Origin: Ichthyophis bannanicus
Lineage: Eukaryota; Chordata; Amphibia; Gymnophiona; Ichthyophiidae
NCBI GenBank assembly: GCA_033557465.1
Contig: CM066035.1
Location: forward strand, 916,556,235 to 916,620,234
DNA length: 64,000 nucleotides
Direction: 5' to 3'
Part shown: in pieces, positions 21,901 through 32,312 of the stretch
How the letters are laid out: the number at the start of each line of letters is the position of its first letter
How positions within the stretch are numbered: the stretch's first letter is position 1
Translations under genes and position numbers: made by a program
The notes under the pieces: generated by a model
Seen by the model: only the letters and a program-made list of their open reading frames with translations
Databases searched by the model: none
What the model was told of the DNA's origin: nothing

Positions 21901-22971
21901 GAAGGGAATGGATGCTGGGTGAGGCTGGAACTAGAAGGGAGCTGATGTTGGGGGAGGATTAGAATGGGATGGGGCTGGAAGAGTAAAATGGAGAAGGGAA
22001 AAATATTTTGTGTGGGAGGGATAAAAAATCTACAATTGGCCGGGTATTGGGAGAGTAAGTGGGGATTGAGGATGGAGGGGTAAAATTTGAGTGGATGAAA
22101 TAGGAATGAGGAAAGAGCAAAAGGAGAAAGATTAGTATGTTAAAGCAGATGTAGAGAGAGAATGGAAAAAAATCTAGAAGAGAGAAGAAAGGACAAATGG
22201 ACAGCAGACGATGGAGAGTTAGCAGAAGACACGAAGAAACCAGAAGAAAGTGGCTGGAGCAATTGCAGCTGAAAAAAATGCACAAAAGGTAGAAAAATAT
22301 CTCTTTATTTTGAATTTATTAATTGGAATATGTCAGCTCTGGTAAATGTGCATCATTAACATCTGCGCTTTGTTTAGTACAAGAGCAAATTAATGTATAG
22401 TTTTATTTCTACAGTGTTGTACATTCCAAGTTTGGCTTTTGGGATTCCCAGTTTAATTATTGTCTTCCTATTTCTAAATTGTGATTACTTGTTTGGTGAT
22501 GGTCTATGTTCTGCATGTGTAACTGAGCTGAGGTGTTCTGTTTATATAATTCCTATTTGACATTGCCACTTGTTCTCTTTCCCCAGTAGGTCATGTATTG
22601 TTGTTCTCTGAAATGTATTGGTTTAATATTTGCAGTGTTGCCTTTTGATTGGTAGAGTATGGTGCTTTGTGAGTCCTGGTAGTGCTGTTAGGATACGGCG
22701 GGTTTACTATGGGCAGTGTTTGTAGTAGTTCCTAATGTGTCTGGCAGTTGGCACTGGATTATAGTAATGTAGAAATCTTTTAGTCTTTCTTTATCCATAC
22801 ACTCATTAAGAGGCACGTTTACTAAAAGTTAGTATATGGTAACATTATGCAAATATTTATGCAAATGAGGCCCCTTATGCAAATGAGGTCCGCACCCCCC
22901 TTGGGCCGCCCCTGCTGGGGGCCCACAATTTTTGTTGGCGTAGGGCCTCACTCAAGGTAAATCCGGCCCTG

Positions 22972-23690
22972 GTCCTAGACTTTAGGAAAATCAACTTTGC
23001 CAAGATGGGTCAATACCTCAAGGAGTCATTAGCAGGATGGGAACAGCTGGGGGATGTAGAAAAGCAATGGGCAAAACTGAAAGGGGATATTTTAAGGGCA
23101 ACAAACCTTTTTGTTAGTAAAGTAAGTAAATGTAAAAGGAAAAGGAGAATGCTATGGTTTTCGAAATAAGTAGCTGAAAAGGTGAAGAAAAAGATGGTGG
23201 CCTTCATAAAATACAAGTCTTCACAGGAAGAGGAAGACAAGCATCATTATTTGGAAAGCATTAGAGAAGCTAGGAAAGTAGTCAGGAAAGCAAAAATACA
23301 AATAGGAGAAAAAATAGCCATAGCAGTAGAATGGGGGGGGACAAGACAATTTTCAGATATGTTAGTGAAAGGAAGAAGTGCAAAAATGGTATTTTCAGAC
23401 TCAAAGTTGAAGGGGAGGAATACATAGAAGCTGATGAGGATAAAGCAGAACTGCTTAACAAATATTTTTATTCTGTGTTCACAGATGAATGGCCAGGAGT
23501 AGGACCTCAGAAAACATCCAAAAATAGTAACAGTGGTATAGGGGATCTTGAATGATTTTCAGAAAACTGTGTTCATGAGGAACTAGCTAAACTAAAAGTA
23601 GACAAAGTGATGGGGCTAGAAGGGATACATCTCAGATTATTAAAGGAACTAGGGGAAGTTCTAGCACCTCCACAAGGCATTTGTGGCTCC
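22972..23690 (+). pseudogene. CR1 copy resumed after hAT insertion, 3' truncated
   Basis: Continues with KESLAGWEQLGDVEKQWAK and the lysine-rich linker, close to the sequence at 1-530 (GEEYIEADEDKAELLNKYF near 23415-23470). It then breaks off after 23690 before the reverse transcriptase core. Contains stops (for example 23165) and a frameshift near 23331-23340 in a G run. Confidence 0.82.
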
Positions 23691-24687
23691 TTTACACAAA
23701 CGTGAAAGGAAGACAGAGACCTACAGGGACATAGTACTGAAGTCCCACCTCCAGTCTAGCAGCCTCTCTGTTGCCATGGAGGAGAGGGGTCACATGAAAG
23801 GAGAGCATCACTTTGGTGTGGCAGGAAGTGATACTGTATCTAGGATCTGTCCTCCATGTGATGTAAAACCCTCTTGCACTCAGGTGCATTCTCCAGGGGC
23901 ATGTGCCCATGAGGGAAGGGTTAGGACAGCCGTTATAGTTTGTCACGCCACCACCACTCGCCTCTAGGTTAGAGGGGCATGGATTATTAGAGGAACTTTC
24001 TGCTGTATGCTTTTTCAGCTTTTTTTTAAAAACTATTTCCCTGCAATGCCCTCTGGGAAATGTAGTCCTTATTCAGCTGTATGAGTGTACCATGCAGAAA
24101 GCTGTAGTCAGGCTCAAGTAGGTAAGGCAAATGACAGAAATTTATTCTTTTTATATACACAATGGTTCGATCATACCACACATAGGATTGTTGGTTCAGG
24201 ACTCTTGGAAGCAAAAATTGTCCAAAACATATCCAAGCACAAAATGCAGTTTTAAAGGTTCTCTCTACTGCAGGATACACAGTCTTTACCAGCAAGCCTA
24301 TTGTATTCCCTTCTTAGCCTTGCTGGCTAAAGCACCAAACAACGCAACTCATTTCACTTTGCCTAACCCCTCCAACTGTTACAACACTTACAGGGACTGC
24401 AAATAATTAGCTTAATTACATCTGCAACCAAGTAGAAGCCCGGACCGTTGGCTTGTACCCTTTAGAGGGCCCTCCGATAGAGAGGCCACAAGGGAGGCCA
24501 CAGAGCCTGACTCCAAACCTCCATCTCCACTGACAACATGCTAGACGATAATAAACAGGAAGACTCAAGCATGAACCCAGCACTCTCAGACCCCAGCCCA
24601 AAACCGAACCCCCATCAGGAGAAAAGAATTGAGCTGGTAGCTTGAATGCTGGCTCTAAACCCAAATACCAAGCTGGAGATCAAACAG
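23691..24687. other. No recognised gene; possible LTR-like stretch
   Basis: A TGTCACGCCACC start at 23941 resembles the LTR start at 44633, and a minus-strand AATAAA occurs near 24140. I could not find the matching end or a target duplication. The segment 24416-24687 lies directly downstream of the L1 ORF1 and may be its inter-ORF region. Confidence 0.3.
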
Positions 24688-25536
24688 TCATTGCATCCTC
24701 AGGGATTCTTGATCTTCAATAAATTGTAGTGCCGCCGGTGGGTCTTCAAAGACTTTAGATTGGTTGTCCAAAATAATCTTGAGAGGGGCGGTGTAGAAGA
24801 GTCCATACCACGCTTGCAGTTTCTGCAGCCGCGGTCTCAATTCCAAAAACTGCTTCCTCTTTGCTACCGTTGCTTTGCAAAAATCAGGAAAAAATGAAAT
24901 GTTATGTCCTTCATATTGCAACAAGGACTGTACTCTAGCAGCTGTAAGAATTTGCATTGCTTGTTGATACCTTAATAAGCATAAGATTATCAGCCTTGGT
25001 TTCCGACTGTGCAGCCCTGCCTGCGCGGGAATTCTATGGGCTCTTTCGATTTCCAGTAAGCCAGAAATATTTAGCCGCAGCAGCTTAGGCAGTACTTTCC
25101 CCAGAAACCCACTTATGTCGGTACCTTCTGCCCCCTCCGGAATTCCAACTAGTCTTATGTTGTTACGTCTGGATCTATTGCTGAGATCCTCTAGGTTCAG
25201 CTCAAGTTGCTCATTCTTTCTGAAGGCTCTATTGAGGCGGCTTATCTGCTCCTCCTGAGCTCCCAGGGCCACGTCCATCTTATCCATTCAGCCTGTAAGC
25301 CCCTCCAGTTGTGCCCTCATGTCTTGCACGTCCGTTTGCATCCGGACCAAAGTTTCCCGATTTGCAGTTACTAGCGCTCTAACCGCCCTGATCTCCCCCA
25401 GTATCTCTCTTGTTGCCTCCTCAGGCTCTTGCACAGCGGCCATCTTAAGTGGGGAGAGGGGGTACGATTTTGGTCGCTTGAAACCCACATTTGCGCTGGC
25501 TGCAAAATCTAATTTCGTAGGCTTTCCACACGCCAT
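24688..25536 (-). pseudogene. L1 ORF1 protein with one in-frame stop
   Basis: One frame of 283 codons (ATG at 25536, stop at 24688-24690) with a single internal TGA at 25288-25290, directly before an ATG. Order: N-terminal region; heptad-rich coiled coil (AQEEQISRLNRAFRKNEQ and following); the L1 ORF1 core with NRSRRNNIRLVGIPEGAEG (about 25125-25180), LEIERAHRIPA, a PRLIILCLLRYQ stretch; then the C-terminal domain with FFPDFCKATVAKRKQFLELR. In L1 this protein is a trimeric RNA chaperone packaging the LINE RNA. The stop lies between N-terminal part and coiled coil. Confidence 0.85.
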
Positions 25537-25680
25537 ACCTTCTTCTAATAATCTGTGAATTCAGAGAAACAGGGGCATCAGATGCAACTGCTTTACCGCT
25601 GGATTCTTGCTGGGTTGAGCGGAGCTCTGCTCCTACGCAGCCATCTTGCTTCAGCGCTGGCTCCGCCTCCCCTTCTCATT
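24688..25680 (-). mobile_element. L1/Tx1-type LINE, 5' region and ORF1
   Basis: The minus strand begins near 25680 with a 5' untranslated region that includes CAAGATGGCTGCGTAGGAGC, typical of the start of L1-type elements, and runs into ORF1 at 25536. ORF2 is not seen, so the copy is 3' truncated near 24.4-24.7 kb. Confidence 0.75.
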
Positions 25681-25689
25681 AAATCTTAA

Positions 25690-25990
25690 CTGCCAAACAT
25701 TAGACCATTCTTCCGGCTTTTGTAGATCTCTCTTCATGTTATCCACACCCTCAGAGGAGTCCACTCTGTTGCCAATTTTTGTGTGATCTGTAGAAAGGCA
25801 GACTTCTCCCCTTTTATTGCCTCTTTTAGTTTAGCCCACTGCAATTCCACTTCCCTTATTGCCTCCCACCCTGCCAACAACTCCTTCAGGCGCTTTGACA
25901 TTTTACTGAAATCAGCATTTTTGAAGTCTAGGACTTTGAGTTTACTGTGATTGGACTTTGCCATGGCTTTTACCTCAATTCACGCCATGT
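25690..25990 (-). pseudogene. CR1 fragment, end of endonuclease and linker
   Basis: The minus frame reads KLKVLDFKNADFSKMSKRL then GWEAIREVELQWAKLKEAI, the same region as KESLAGWEQLGDVEKQWAK in the copy at 22972 but a different CR1 subfamily. Very short; no more of the element on this strand. Confidence 0.65.
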
Positions 25991-26044
25991 AATGATTGCT
26001 GCTGCTCACTTCGGCACACACACCCCAAAAAAGTCTTGCCATGT

Positions 26045-26462
26045 AAGCAAAAACACACAATGAAAACTTGTGAGAGAATCAGTTGGACCATTGGATGATA
26101 GAGGGGTAAAAGGGGCACTAAGGGAGGAAAAGGTCATAGCGGAGAGACTGAATGAATTCTTTGCTTTAGTCATTACTGAAGATGATGTAGAGAAGTTACC
26201 CATGCCTGAAATGGTATTTCAAGGTGATGTATCAGAAGAATTTGAATCAAATTTTGATAAACCGGAAATATGTATTACAACTATTTGATAAACTAAAAAG
26301 TAGCAAATCTCCTATACAGGATGGTATAGATCCAAGGGTGCTGAAAGGACTGAAATATGAGATTGCAGACCTACTATTAGTAATCTGTGAACTATCATTA
26401 AAATCATCTGTAGTACCTTGAAGATTGGAGAATGGCCAATATAATGCCAATTTTTAAAAAGG
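26045..26462 (+). pseudogene. CR1 fragment, region before the reverse transcriptase
   Basis: Pieces in two frames: EEKVIAERLNEFFALVITEDD (about 26118-26180) and FDKLKSSKSPIQDGIDPRVLKGL (about 26284-26350), ending with DWRMANIMPIFKKG near 26424-26462, the usual start of the CR1 reverse transcriptase. It faces the CR1 piece at 25690, so the two are different insertions or an inversion. Confidence 0.7.
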
Positions 26463-26618
26463 GTTGCTATATCATGGTATCTTTTGCTACTATCTGCCTC
26501 TTCCTCCCCCTCCAATGCAGACTTCCAGTTTTCATGGTTTTTTTTTCACTTTTTCTGTTCTCATTCGCCTTTCCTCTCACTCTAGTTCTTAGGTGAGGAA
26601 AGGGAGAATGAGTCCTTA

Positions 26619-26780
26619 GGGGTGTAGTTACTAAAGTGTGCTAATAGTAATGTGTGTTAATTCACCGTTAACGTGCATTATTTTAGCACAAGTCACATAT
26701 TATTTAATGGGACCTAGTTACTAATAATGCACATTAATGCTGAATTAACGCATGTTAACGTACCATAGTAACTACACCCC
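26619..26780. mobile_element. Foldback MITE, TTA target duplication
   Basis: Inverted ends GGGGTGTAGTTACTA and their complement, flanked by TTA (26616-26618 and 26781-26783). 162 bp with 'taacgtgcat' motifs in both orientations inside. Same architecture as 60897-61007. Confidence 0.85.
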
Positions 26781-26783
26781 TTA

Positions 26784-28690
26784 GTCTCCTATTGGAAACT
26801 TTCATCTGCCTACTGGCTATCTCCCTTTCACCCCCCTCTCCATCTCAAGGATTGTCCCCTCTCTCTTTCCTTCTCTAGTCTCCAGTATCCTCTCACGAAC
26901 ACCAGGCCCATCCCTGTCACATCTCTTACCGTCTTCCCATCCTCCTATTGCTACTCTTTCACCATCCTTTCATCCCCATTCCCAGCCTCACTCACCCCCT
27001 TCAGAGATCCATTCTTCTCCTCCCTCCTAACCCTCCACAGCATCCTCATTTCTTTTTAGCACGTCCCGTCCTCTCTCCAGTCTATCAGGTGATTCACACC
27101 ATATTTCAATTTCTCCTCATCTTTACCCCCTTTTTTCCCCTCCATCTCACATGCTCACCTAGAGTCCCAATCCATCGAACACCACCCTCTCCCCCCACTG
27201 ATACCTACAGTACTAATTGCCAGGTCCACACTATCCCCTTCAGACTCCCACACAGTCTTTCCCATACCCAATTCCCTGCTCTGTACCTCCCCCCTGCACT
27301 CTCCCACTTAATCACAGTGCTGTTGTTTTTCCTTTAGTCTCCCCAGTCACCCTAGTTCACCCTTCTACTCTGGCTCCCCTGCCCTGGCCCAAGTCCCCTC
27401 CTTCTGCTAGGTCTCTCTCAGTCCCTTCTCTACTCTCCCAAACCCCCGTTCTTCCTTCACCCCAATCTCTCTTTCTTTGCACAGCAGTGTGCCTATAAGC
27501 TGGTGGCGCTAGGACTGTGGTTTCATCCAGGCATGGGCACTTTGTTTCCGTGCCATTGCTGCTAGTGCCAGGCCACAAGACTGAAACACGGCATCTGAAC
27601 TGTAGGGCTATATACCTACGGAGCCCTGCATGGTTCAGACATTTTCAGTTTGAACCATGCAGGCCCATGACTGAAACACATGATGTTTGAACCGTGCAGG
27701 GCTCGTAGGTGCAGATCCCCACAGTTAAGACAGTGTATGTTTCAGTCTTGCAGCTCACCACACAAACAGCACTCATAACATGTTTTCTTTGAATCTGTGC
27801 ATCCTGCAACAATTCTCCATGTTTATAGCTTCTAAAATCAGCACGTGCAAATGCCACTATTTTACATGTGCCACACAAGGCTTCTAAGATGGCCTCCTAA
27901 ATCTCCCTGTGCAGAGTCTTCAAAATGTGGCAAATGCTCAGCCCGGTAATTTAGGAGTAATACTAGCAAAGGCTCATTGTATCTTGCCTAAACCCCCCTG
28001 GAACTATACCCTCAACCAGTTATAATTACATCAGATAGAAACATCACTGCCTTCGTGTAAATAGTTAAAAGTTATGTAATGTACCTTTAGTACCCCATAT
28101 AATCCTCCATGTTCAATATCCTGTTCTATGTAAAAGTTGATTTTGCTGTAATGTTCTTTGTAAACCACCCTGAATTAATGATAGGGCGGTATAGAAAACC
28201 TGTTAAATAAATAAAAGAATTAATTAATTAATCGTGTTTGCTTGGGTAACTTTCAGCCTGATGATACACAGATGGAAGCAGTTGTTAGATACTACTGACC
28301 ACTTCTGCATGTTGAAGTCTCCTGACCTGGTATTTGCTTTCTTCCCAGACTGGAGCGCCCTTGCCTGGGTATGCTGCATTACACGAAACCTCTACCTCAA
28401 TGTGCTGAGAGAAATGAGGACAGACCGCTTTGAACGGAGAGTACCATGGCAGTTTTAAGTTGCTAATGTTTGTATGATGAATTTGCCAGTATAGGTGTAA
28501 AATTTGTTAGATATTTAACTATGTCTTCTCAAGTAGGTGGAGTAGTTAGGTAATGTTTTCTTCAACTCTTCATGATTTGTTGTTAAAGCTATTTTTGACC
28601 TTAGATAATCATAAAAAAGTGGTCCATGCTGGTATTACTAGTAGGTTGACTACTATAATTCTTTGTATCAAGATTTATCCAAAAACAGTA
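26784..28690. other. No recognised gene; pyrimidine-rich region and a repeat tail
   Basis: 26790-27480 is pyrimidine-rich without codon structure I trust. A small hairpin (GCCCTGCATGGTTCAGAC and near-complement) lies at 27620-27665. A LINE/SINE 3' tail ('ttgtaaaccaccctgaatta', AAATAAATAAAA) ends at about 28225. The 74-codon frame at 28234-28458 has no recognised motif. Confidence 0.4.
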
Positions 28691-28810
28691 TTATTAAAAG
28701 ATGATATCTTGTTTACAATATAGCTGCTAGACTGATTGTGGGAGCGAAAAAATGTAATCACATTATACCGATTTTAATCAACTTACATTGGTTTCCAAAT
28801 TCAGCCAGAC
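28690..28810 (+). repeat. L2 reverse transcriptase C-terminal fragment
   Basis: Reads NIAARLIVGAKKCNHIIPIL then NLHWFPNSA, the conserved L2 C-terminal motif (compare AARILTGISD and LHWLPIAQRI on the minus strand near 53580-53640). The Tigger element lies just downstream. Confidence 0.55.
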
Positions 28811-29136
28811 CTTTTTTATTTATATATTTATGATTTTCTTGAATACCTCGTACAATACATATACAGTCAAACCTCGGTTTTCGTATGCCCCAGTTTTCGT
28901 TAGCTTCGGTTTTCGATGACTTTTTTCATTGCTATGTTGTCTCAGTTCTCGTACATCCGCTCCGTTTTTGTACAAGGCGTCCTCTAAGGCCAGGAGCGCT
29001 ACAGTAACTGGTTAAAGAGAAACGACTGAGGCGGGGGAGACGGCTCCAGGAGCATTAGCCCAGGCTACAATATTTGCTCTAGGAGCGAAGGCCAGAGAGT
29101 AGCGGTACCGAGTGCCGGAGCTGCCGTTGTAGTTAC

Positions 29137-29369
29137 CTCTCCGTGTTCTGGCTGTCAAAAAAGACAAAGTCTCTGCTCTGGACATACTTGGCACAGGTCA
29201 GCCTCCGGCGGGTGGTGTTACACAGGGGACACCTCTCCACCGCCACATACAGTCCCTCAGCATCATCCACAGAGTCCAAGAGCTCGCCACCTCCCCGTGG
29301 AACACCGCTAGCAGCCACAGCAATCTCCGACGACGGCGGACGGGCTACTTTTCTGCTGGGAGACGCCAT
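29137..29369 (-). pseudogene. ATG14: ATG14 (Barkor) first-exon copy inside Tigger
   Basis: The minus strand opens at ATG 29369-29367 and encodes 77 codons plus two bases before a splice donor: exon end CGGAGAG at 29137, then GTAACT (29136-29131). The peptide starts MASPSRK and contains [32 protein letters not shown] and DFVFFDSQ. This is the N-terminus of ATG14, the autophagy subunit that directs the PI3-kinase complex to the endoplasmic reticulum. The family has two CxxC pairs here. This copy has C47, C50 and C59 but tyrosine at 62, so one metal ligand is lost. Exon length and the phase of the donor fit the human gene as I recall it. Upstream, CTCCCAGCATGCAT resembles a ZNF143 promoter site. 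No later ATG14 exon was seen downstream on this strand. Its position between the Tigger ends indicates capture rather than the host gene. Confidence 0.83.
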
Positions 29370-30516
29370 GACAGTATAGCCGGTCAGGTGGGACTTTGTT
29401 TTTAACGAGATGCATGCTGGGAGCAGCCGCGAGAAGGAATGGCACGTGCAGTTCATGCAAGGTTTCGCTCTACAAGACCTAAAGATATGCGGCTCACAGT
29501 GCCTTTTAGAGGGCAAAGTAACTTTTACATAGGGCGATATCTAGGCATCAGTGGCTTTTGAAGCCATCATTACAGGAGGTTGAGATTAACAGCAGTAGGC
29601 TCTGAAACATTGGAGTGACTAGATTTCACACTAGACTAGTTCTTTGTTATTTTATTTTGATGTATTAATTGTTTTACTGGAAAAATATTCACCAAGGCAG
29701 TGACGTGTACACGTGGCCGCCCTGCAAAAAGGCCGGTGAGGATATCAGGTGCAGAGGCAAGACAGACGCGCCTAGCAATGTGAAGGAGTACAGGAGAAGC
29801 ACCCGCACCGGATTGCGTCAAGGTCGGGCGCTGCGAGGACCCCCCAGGCCGTCCAGGAAGAGGAGTGGGCTGGCCAGAAAAAGCAGGCCGGGGATCGTCG
29901 CCAGTGCAGTCGGAGACCCGGTGGGCAGCAGAGACAACGCGGCAGCCGGGGAAAGGAGCCGGTCTGAAGGTGCTGTGTGGGGGGAGCCAATAATACTGTA
30001 CTGTAAAGGCAGAGAACAATTGAGAGGAGGAGAAGGCAAAGTGCATAGAGGCACAGACCACCTGGCACCAATCCGGTGGGAGAGAAGGCTTTAGCAGCGC
30101 AGAGAACGCTAGGGCAGGAGGAGCAGCAGCAGAGGGATACAAGAAATAAATAAAACAAATTTATAATAATTTTTAAAAAAATGGTCCGTACTGGGGGGGG
30201 GGGGGGGGGGCGCGCAGTAAGGTACAGTCTTGTTTTTGCGATCCAGAGCTCTTTGCTTTCAGCAATCCTGAGCTTTGAAAAATACTGTACTGTAGCAAGA
30301 ATCAGTGAGAGTGTGGCTTCCGACGCTCCCTGCGGATGGCGAAACTTTGAGGGATCTGTGTGTGTGCTGTCCGGTGAGGTGAGAGAAGTGCCTGGAGCTG
30401 TTCTGATGCTTCCGATGCTCAATTAGGACCCCTGCTGGGACTCAGTCTGCCTTTGTTTCTCATTGAGTTAGCATCACCCCGCGCATTCATTGAGTGCGAC
30501 TGCTAAATAAGCCACC
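29370..30516. other. GC-rich 5' region of Tigger, partly ATG14 promoter-derived
   Basis: 29370-29530 is probably ATG14 upstream sequence (the in-frame upstream codons up to 29516 have no stop). From about 29640 to 30516 it is the transposon's own leader, as far as I can tell, ending in GCCACCATGG, a good initiation context, at the transposase start. The long minus frames at 29636-30422 are antisense to this leader and have no recognised motif. Confidence 0.45.
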
Positions 30517-32312
30517 ATGGGGTCAAAGAAAGTTCTGAGTGCCAGCCCTTTGACAAAGAAGGCAAGAAACATGATAGAATTCAAGAAAGAACTCATAGCA
30601 AAGTACGAAAGTGGCGTACGCGTGGCCGATCTCGCCAGGATGTACAGGAAGTCCGCATCAACAATCAGTTCCATCCTGGTGAAGAAAAACAAAATCAAGG
30701 AAGCTGATGTTGCAAAAGGGGTAAATGCGCTAACGAAACAGAGATCGCAAACAATCGAAGATGTTGAGAAGTTGTTGTTGGTGTGGATCAACAAAAACCA
30801 GCGGGAGATAATGTTTCGGAGGCGATAATTTGTGAAAAGGCAAGGCTGTTGCATGCGGATCTCGCAAAGAAAAGGCCTGGAACAAGTGCTGATGTTACTG
30901 AATTTAAGGCCAGCAGAGGCTGGTTTGACAAATTTAAGAAGCGAACTGGCATACACAGTGTGGTAAGGCATGGTGAGGCTGCAAGTTCGGACAAACTTGG
31001 GGCCGCAGAATTCGTTGATGAATTCAAGGAGTACGTAGAGGCTGAAGGATTCCTCCCCCAACAAGTCTTCAATTGTGATGAAACAGGCCTCTTTTGGAAG
31101 AAAATGCCAAAGAGGACCTACATCATGCAGGAGGAAAAGGTACTGCCAGGACACAAGCCTATGAAGGATAGGCTAACTCTTTTGTTGTGTGGTAACGCTA
31201 GTGGGGATTTCAAAGTGAAGCCTTTACTGGTGTATCACTCTGAAAATCCCCAAGTGTTCAAGAAAAACAATGTCATCAAGAGTAAATTGTGTGTGATGTG
31301 GAAGGCTAACAATAAGGCATGGGTCACGAGGCAAATATTCATTGAGTGGGTCAATGAAGTGTTTGGCCCGAGTGTGAAGGAATATCTCCTGGAAAATCAA
31401 TTGCCACTCAAGTGCCTCCTGATAATGGACAATGCTCCTGCTCATCCTCCAGGCTTGGAAGACCAATTGTTGGAGGAGTTTAGTTTCATCACAGTGAAGT
31501 TCTTGCCCCCTAATACCACTCCTCTCATCCAGCCCATGGACCAGCAGGTCATTTCAAACTTCAAAAAACTCTACACCAAAGCACTGTTTCAAAGGTGCTT
31601 TGAAGTGACCTTGGACACTGAATTGACCCTAAGAGAGTTCTGGAGGGATCACTTCAATATCCTCAATTGCATAAGCCTTATAGATAAGGCTTGGCAGGGG
31701 GTAACTTCCAGGACATTGAACTCTGCTTGGAGAAAATTGTGGCCAGAATGTGTCCTCGAGAAGAATTTACAAGGGTTTGAGGCTCACCCTGACGACCCTA
31801 CGCCTGTTGTGCAATCTATTGTGTCTTTGGCGAAGTCCATGGGGTTGGATGTGAGTGGCCAGGATGTGGAAGAGTTGGTGGAGGACCACAAGGAAGAGCT
31901 AACCACTGAAGAGCTGCAAGACCTTCAACTGGAACAGCAACAGACGGTAGCTGAGGAAATTGCTTCAGAAGAGGAGGAAGAAGAGAGAGGAGAGAAGGTG
32001 CCTTCTTCAGTGATTAAGGACATGTGTGCAAAATGGAGTGAATTGCAAAGTTTTGTGGAGAAATATCACCCTAACAAAGCTGTTGCAAGCCGTGTCTGCA
32101 ACATGTTCAATGACAATGCCTTGTTCCATTTTAGGCAAATCTTAAAGAGACGCCAGAAACAGACCTCTCTGGACAGATTTTTTGTGCGACAGGGGTCCAG
32201 TGACTCTCAAGCTGATTCTAGTGCTAGTAAAAGACAAAGAAGGGAAGTAACCCCGGATAGGGCCTTGATACCTGAGGTCCTTATGGAGGGGGATTCCCCT
32301 TCCAAACAATAA
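30517..32312 (+). pseudogene. Tigger transposase with one frameshift
   Basis: ATG at 30517 in strong context. The N-terminal part (30517-30828) carries the CENP-B/pogo-like helix-turn-helix, with KYESGVRVADLARMYRKSAS and STISSILVKK. Around 30800 the frame slips and continues at 30783-32312: second DNA-binding motif (RGWFDKFKKRTGIHS), then the catalytic domain with FNCDETGLFWK (about 31070-31100), LLIMDNAPAHP (about 31420-31450) and LIQPMDQQVISNFKK (about 31525-31570), giving the three acids of the pogo DDD triad. The tail is acidic (EEEEEERGEK) and ends SLDRFF then a basic patch. Apart from the slip it is remarkably complete (about 600 residues when both parts are taken together). Confidence 0.9.

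Larger units (their letters stand above)
20383..22971. mobile_element. hAT-type non-autonomous element 3, inserted in CR1
   Basis: Perfect 16-bp ends CAGGGCCGGATTTACC and their complement are flanked by an exact 8-bp duplication GTCCTAGA (20375-20382 and 22972-22979). Length 2589 bp. The body is homologous to elements 1 and 2 in inverse orientation (G-rich minisatellite, then the complement of the A/T-rich block). Just inside the right end, about 22890-22917, lies the complement of an element-2-like terminus (CAGGGGCGGCCCAAGGGGGG). This suggests one hAT element nested or recombined into another. Confidence 0.92.

Noticed and set aside
23941..24690. Third solo LTR starting TGTCACGCC
   Set aside because: No matching end and no target duplication found.
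28234..28458. 74-codon frame as a possible exon
   Set aside because: No recognised similarity and no clear splice sites that I could defend.
29137..29369. Functional host ATG14 exon 1
   Set aside because: It lies between the two ends of a Tigger element, a key cysteine is changed and no later exon was seen. Long introns mean the last point is weak, so the alternative is named in the findings.
29636..30422. Minus-strand frames of 168 and 216 codons opposite the Tigger leader
   Set aside because: GC-rich antisense sequence with no motif, overlapping one another in different frames.
30474..31154. 226-codon minus frame
   Set aside because: Shadow of the Tigger transposase on the plus strand.
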